In this document: positions 61,001 through 64,000 of the stretch, one piece after another | Layout of the letters: every line of letters begins with the position of its first letter | How positions within the stretch are numbered: the first letter of the stretch is position 1 | Source of the DNA: Comamonadaceae bacterium 2PF | GTDB lineage: Bacteria > Pseudomonadota > Gammaproteobacteria > Burkholderiales > Burkholderiaceae_C | Direction: 5' to 3' | NCBI GenBank assembly: GCA_005502875.1 | Contig: SCMV01000011.1 | Coordinates: forward strand, 1 to 64,000 | DNA length: 64,000 nucleotides | The notes under the pieces: generated by a model | What the model saw: only the letters and a program-made list of their open reading frames with translations | The model's database searches: none | What the model was told of the DNA's origin: nothing | Position numbers and translations under genes: made by a program

Positions 61001-61654
61001 ATGGCCGCGCTCAGCCAGGCCTTGCCACGCGGCCGACAGCGCCGCAAAGCCGCGCGCCCGCAAGAATTGCTGGACGCAGCCCTCGACCTTTTCGTTGAAA
61101 AAGGACTGGCCGCCACGCGCGCCGAAGAAGTGGCCCACCGGGCGGGCGTCTCCAAGGGCACGCTCTACCTGTACTACCCCAGCAAGGACGAGCTCTTCAA
61201 GGCCGTGGTGCGCGCGCACCTGATCGACGCCATCAGCGCCGGTGACGAGCTCGCCGATCACTTCGAGGGCTCCACTTCGGAGTTGCTGCGCCTGCTGGCC
61301 GAGACCTGGTGGACCAAGGTGGGCTCGTCGAAGGCCGCCGGCCTGCTGCTGCTCATCATGAGCGAGGCCCGCGCATTCCCGGATGTCGCGCAGTTCTACC
61401 TCGACGAGGTGGTGGCTCCCAGCCACACCTTGTTGTCGCGCGTGATCCGGCGCGGCATCCAGCGTGGCGAGTTCAGAGACATGGACGTCACCTCCGTGGT
61501 CCACGGGCTGATCGCCCCGGCGCAATTCCTCATCCTTTATCGCCAATGCACCTCGGTGTGCTCGTCCAACCCCGCGCCGCTGGACCCACAGCGCTTCATG
61601 CACACCCAGATCGAGCTGATCCTCAAAGGCCTGGAGCACCCACCGCAGTCGTGA
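61001..61654 (+). CDS. TetR/AcrR family transcriptional regulator
   Basis: This 217-residue protein has an N-terminal helix-turn-helix (RPQELLDAALDLFVEKGLAATRAEEVAHRAGVSKGTLYLYYPSKDEL in outline, about residues 20-66) and a ligand domain with YYRQC-like aromatic residues. ATG 61001 was chosen. TTG at 60923 would add an unlikely proline-rich tail. Located beside the thioesterase and near the synthetase gene, it probably senses an acyl-CoA. Confidence 0.9.
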   Translation: MAALSQALPRGRQRRKAARPQELLDAALDLFVEKGLAATRAEEVAHRAGVSKGTLYLYYPSKDELFKAVVRAHLIDAISAGDELADHFEGSTSELLRLLAETWWTKVGSSKAAGLLLLIMSEARAFPDVAQFYLDEVVAPSHTLLSRVIRRGIQRGEFRDMDVTSVVHGLIAPAQFLILYRQCTSVCSSNPAPLDPQRFMHTQIELILKGLEHPPQS

Positions 61655-61771
61655 AGCCGACACAAATGCCGCCCCGCGCGACGGCAATCCACCCCGAGTC
61701 GGGTGGGTCTTCTTAAAATCTCAGTTTTCCCCGGATACCTTCCCCTTACCGTCTCCCGTAGGATGCCCAGC

Positions 61772-62425
61772 ATGAACGTCGAACAAGCCCGCTTCAACAT
61801 GATCGAGCAACAGATCCGCCCCTGGGATGTCCTGGACACCTCGGTGCTGGAGCTGCTGTCGGCCGTGCGACGCGAAGACTTCGTCCCCGCCGCACACCAG
61901 GCTCAGGCCTTCATGGACCTGGAGCTGCCCCTGGGCGGTGGCCGCAGCCTGCTGGCTCCGCGCGTCGAAGCCCGCCTGGTGCAAGACCTCAACCTGAGCA
62001 AGCGCGACACCGTGCTGCAGGTGGGCGCGGCCACCGGCTACGTCACCGCCTTGCTGGCCCGCAAGGCCCAACGCGTGATCGGCCTGGAAGCCGATGCCGC
62101 ACTGGCCTCTCAGGCCCGAGCCAACCTGCGCAAGGCCGGCGTGAACAACGCCGAAATCGTGCAGACCGACGGCACATCAGGCCTCGCCTCGCAAGGCCCG
62201 TTCGACGCGATTTTGCTTTGTGGCTCGCTCGCCGAGGCACCTCAAGCCCTGCTCGACCAGGTCAAGGTCGGCGGGCGCCTGCTGGCCATCCTCGGCCAGG
62301 AACCGGTCATGCAGGCCACGCTGTTCACCCGCGTGGCCGCCAGTCAGTTCAGCCGCCAGGAGCTGTTCGACACCGTGGCAGCCCGGCTGCCAGGTTTTGC
62401 GGAGCCCAGCCGCTTCAAGTTCTGA
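61772..62425 (+). CDS. pcm: Protein-L-isoaspartate O-methyltransferase
   Basis: This 217-residue protein has the PCMT start MNVEQARFNMIEQQIRPWDV, REDFVP near 35, and SAM loop VLQVGAATGYVTALLARKAQRVIGLEAD near 77-104. It repairs isoaspartyl damage. ATG at 61763 (MPSMNVEQ) is a second candidate. In betaproteobacteria pcm commonly lies directly before a tolC-family gene, as here. Confidence 0.9.
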   Translation: MNVEQARFNMIEQQIRPWDVLDTSVLELLSAVRREDFVPAAHQAQAFMDLELPLGGGRSLLAPRVEARLVQDLNLSKRDTVLQVGAATGYVTALLARKAQRVIGLEADAALASQARANLRKAGVNNAEIVQTDGTSGLASQGPFDAILLCGSLAEAPQALLDQVKVGGRLLAILGQEPVMQATLFTRVAASQFSRQELFDTVAARLPGFAEPSRFKF

Positions 62426-62471
62426 CCCATCGCGGTCACCCCCCTCGCGCTACCCACTTCAAGGATCGAAG

Positions 62472-63881
62472 ATGTCCCAGCTCGCCGTCACGCCCCTGCC
62501 CCAACGCGCACCGTCGGTTCGCCGCCGCCGCTCTGCCGTCTCCCGGGCGATCGCTGTGATGGCAGCCGGCGCATTTGCCTCGGGCATGGCACAGGCCGAC
62601 AACCTGCTCGAACTCTACGAAGCAGCCAAGCTCTACGACGCGGCCTACCTGGCGGCTCGCGCCCAGGCCGAGTCGGCTTACAGCAAGGCCGATCAGGCCA
62701 AGGCACTGGTGCGCCCCTCGCTGAACCTGCAGGCCAGCATCACCCGCACCGACTTCAACTCCAGCGCGAGCGCTCAGACCACCGTGCCAGGCGCTGCCGC
62801 GTCCTACGACAGCAACACCACCAACAAACGCGCCGGCATCCAGGCGCGTCAAACCCTCTACAACGCCGACAGCTTCGCGCGCCTGGACCAGGCCGACCAG
62901 TCGCGCCTGGTGGCCGACGCCGACCTGCAGGTCGCCTCTCAAGACCTCGCGGTGCGCGTCACCCAGGCGTACTTTGATGTGCTGGGCGCCCAGGACGTGC
63001 TCAGCACCGCACAAGCCAACAAGGCCGCGCTGGCCGAGCAACTGGCGGCAGCCAAACGCAGCTTCGAAGTTGGCAACTCCACCATCACCGACACGCGTGA
63101 AGCCCAGGCTCGCCATGACCTGGCCACGGCCCAGGAACTCGCCGCCGCCAACGAATTGCGCATCAAGCGCATCACGCTCGACCAGTTGGTGGGACGCGCC
63201 AACGTGATCCCCAACCCACTTCGCACCCCCGCCACGCTCGACAGCCTGGCCCCTGGCGAGATGGAAGAGTGGGTGAACCAGTCCCAGGCCTCGCCCAACG
63301 TGCTCAAAGCCTCGGCAGGACTGGAAGCCGCCAAGCTCGAGATCAAGCGCGCCCGCGCAGGTCACCTGCCCACGCTGGACGCGGTGGCCAGCCTGCAGCG
63401 CACCGACATCGACTCATCCAACCAGCTGGCCAAGACATCGGGCGGCGCAGGCACCTCCGCCGCGATCGGCCTGGAGATGAACATGTCCCTGTATGCCGGC
63501 AACTCGGTGCAGAACCGCATCGCCGAGGTGCTCAAGCTCCAGGAGAAGGCCGAGCACGACCTCGACAACGCCAAGCGCCAGGTCACACTCGGCACCCGCC
63601 AGGCCTATTTGGGCGTGCAGTCAGGGCTGGCGCAGGTCAAGGCCTACGAGGCCGCTGAATCGTCGGCCAAGCTGGCCCTGGAGGCCACACAACTGGGCTA
63701 CCGCGTGGGTGTGCGCATCAACAAGGACGTGCTGGATGCCCAAACCCAGCTGGCCAACACGCAGAAGGACCTGTTCAAGTCGCGCTACGACGTCATCGTG
63801 GGCTCGATGAAACTGCGCCAGGCCAGCGGCGTGCTGACGCAGGACGACCTGGCCGAGCTCAACAAGCTGCTGGCGAACTGA
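62472..63881 (+). CDS. tolC: TolC-family outer membrane efflux protein
   Basis: This 469-residue protein has a signal peptide of about 42 residues (basic RRRR, then AIAVMAAGAFASGMAQA). Two outer-membrane efflux repeats follow, with NLLELYEAAKLYDAAYLAARAQ at the start and QAYLGVQSGLAQVKAYEAAESSAKLALEATQLGYRVG in the second in outline. It forms the trimeric outer-membrane channel of type I secretion and RND pumps. The N-terminal basic run is long for a signal peptide. Confidence 0.92.
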   Translation: MSQLAVTPLPQRAPSVRRRRSAVSRAIAVMAAGAFASGMAQADNLLELYEAAKLYDAAYLAARAQAESAYSKADQAKALVRPSLNLQASITRTDFNSSASAQTTVPGAAASYDSNTTNKRAGIQARQTLYNADSFARLDQADQSRLVADADLQVASQDLAVRVTQAYFDVLGAQDVLSTAQANKAALAEQLAAAKRSFEVGNSTITDTREAQARHDLATAQELAAANELRIKRITLDQLVGRANVIPNPLRTPATLDSLAPGEMEEWVNQSQASPNVLKASAGLEAAKLEIKRARAGHLPTLDAVASLQRTDIDSSNQLAKTSGGAGTSAAIGLEMNMSLYAGNSVQNRIAEVLKLQEKAEHDLDNAKRQVTLGTRQAYLGVQSGLAQVKAYEAAESSAKLALEATQLGYRVGVRINKDVLDAQTQLANTQKDLFKSRYDVIVGSMKLRQASGVLTQDDLAELNKLLAN

Positions 63882-63911
63882 CCCGCGCAGCTCAAGGAAG
63901 CCAGACAAAAG

Positions 63912-63941
63912 AAAAGGGCCTGCGTGAACGCAGGCCCTTTT
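63912..63941 (+). terminator. Rho-independent terminator after tolC
   Basis: A 13-bp stem AAAAGGGCCTGCG / CGCAGGCCCTTTT with a TGAA loop, 30 bases after the tolC stop, followed by TTTT. It can act in both directions, ending both tolC and any transcript from the tRNA side. Confidence 0.9.
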
Positions 63942-63954
63942 GCTTGGGGGTGTC

Positions 63955-64000
63955 TGGTGCCGGCTGTCGGGTTCGAACTGACGACCTACCGCTTACAAGG
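63955..64000 (-). tRNA. tRNA-Thr (TGT anticodon), truncated by the window edge
   Basis: On the - strand the visible 3' portion reads CTTGTAA for the anticodon loop, then GGTAGGTC and the T arm GTCAG-TTCGAAC-CCGAC, an acceptor AGCCGGC, A73 and CCA. The T stem has an A-C mismatch at its fourth pair (GTCAG against CCGAC), which is unusual. The 5' part lies beyond base 64000. Confidence 0.85.

Overview
The window comes from a high-GC betaproteobacterium, most likely a Burkholderiales of the Comamonadaceae / Rubrivivax-Aquabacterium type. This is inferred from the hrcA-nadK-recN-rapZ block, the many acyl-CoA and Liv-type transport genes and the codon use. No rRNA or other decisive marker gene is present, so the genus is left open.

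Region 1 (1-14733) is the distal part of a large sedentary chromosomal integron. I count 33 attC recombination sites, all in the + orientation and bounded by GCCTAAC / GTTAGGC boxes. They delimit 32 complete cassettes (C1-C32) and one partial cassette (C0). The integrase gene and attI are not in the window and should lie to the left of base 1. Two attC architectures alternate: an 85-bp type A and a roughly 118-bp type B. Most cassettes carry one short + strand gene: small membrane proteins, zinc-ribbon proteins, a DUF1272 protein, a DUF2059-like secreted protein, an ankyrin protein, a cold-shock/DUF1294 protein and several unknowns. Nine cassettes or cassette parts belong to two repeated families. 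R1 has six copies and R2 has three. They have long untranslated leaders with conserved hairpins and encode micro-proteins whose C-termini are read out of attC. The last three attC sites are eroded, which marks the fossil end of the array.

Region 2 (14734-21557) holds small conserved hypothetical genes, a glyoxalase-fold protein, a SAM-dependent methyltransferase, a GAF-PAS-GGDEF-EAL c-di-GMP protein and an MtfA-type peptidase.

Region 3 (21715-36500) is a nitrogen-scavenging locus. A guanidine-I (ykkC) riboswitch precedes the carboxyguanidine deiminase genes cgdA-cgdB. A second guanidine sensor, a two-hairpin guanidine-II (mini-ykkC) element, precedes the guanidine carboxylase gene inside the same operon. 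Allophanate hydrolase and a cytosine-deaminase-like gene follow. The route is guanidine to carboxyguanidine to allophanate to ammonia and CO2. Facing it on the - strand is an operon for a NitT/TauT-type ABC transporter, a creatininase-family hydrolase, a type III glutamine-synthetase-like ligase and a NikR-like regulator with altered metal ligands.

Region 4 (36671-42400) is housekeeping: a CAT-anticodon tRNA, hrcA divergent from nadK-recN-rapZ, and a 338-bp nested inverted repeat after rapZ.

Region 5 (42401-61654) is lipid and hydrocarbon catabolism: a seven-gene beta-oxidation-like operon, divergent AlkB-type hydroxylase and ferredoxin-reductase genes, a complete Liv-type ABC transporter, an acyl-CoA synthetase, a thioesterase and a TetR regulator. 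The window closes with pcm, a TolC-family gene with a strong terminator, and a truncated tRNA-Thr.
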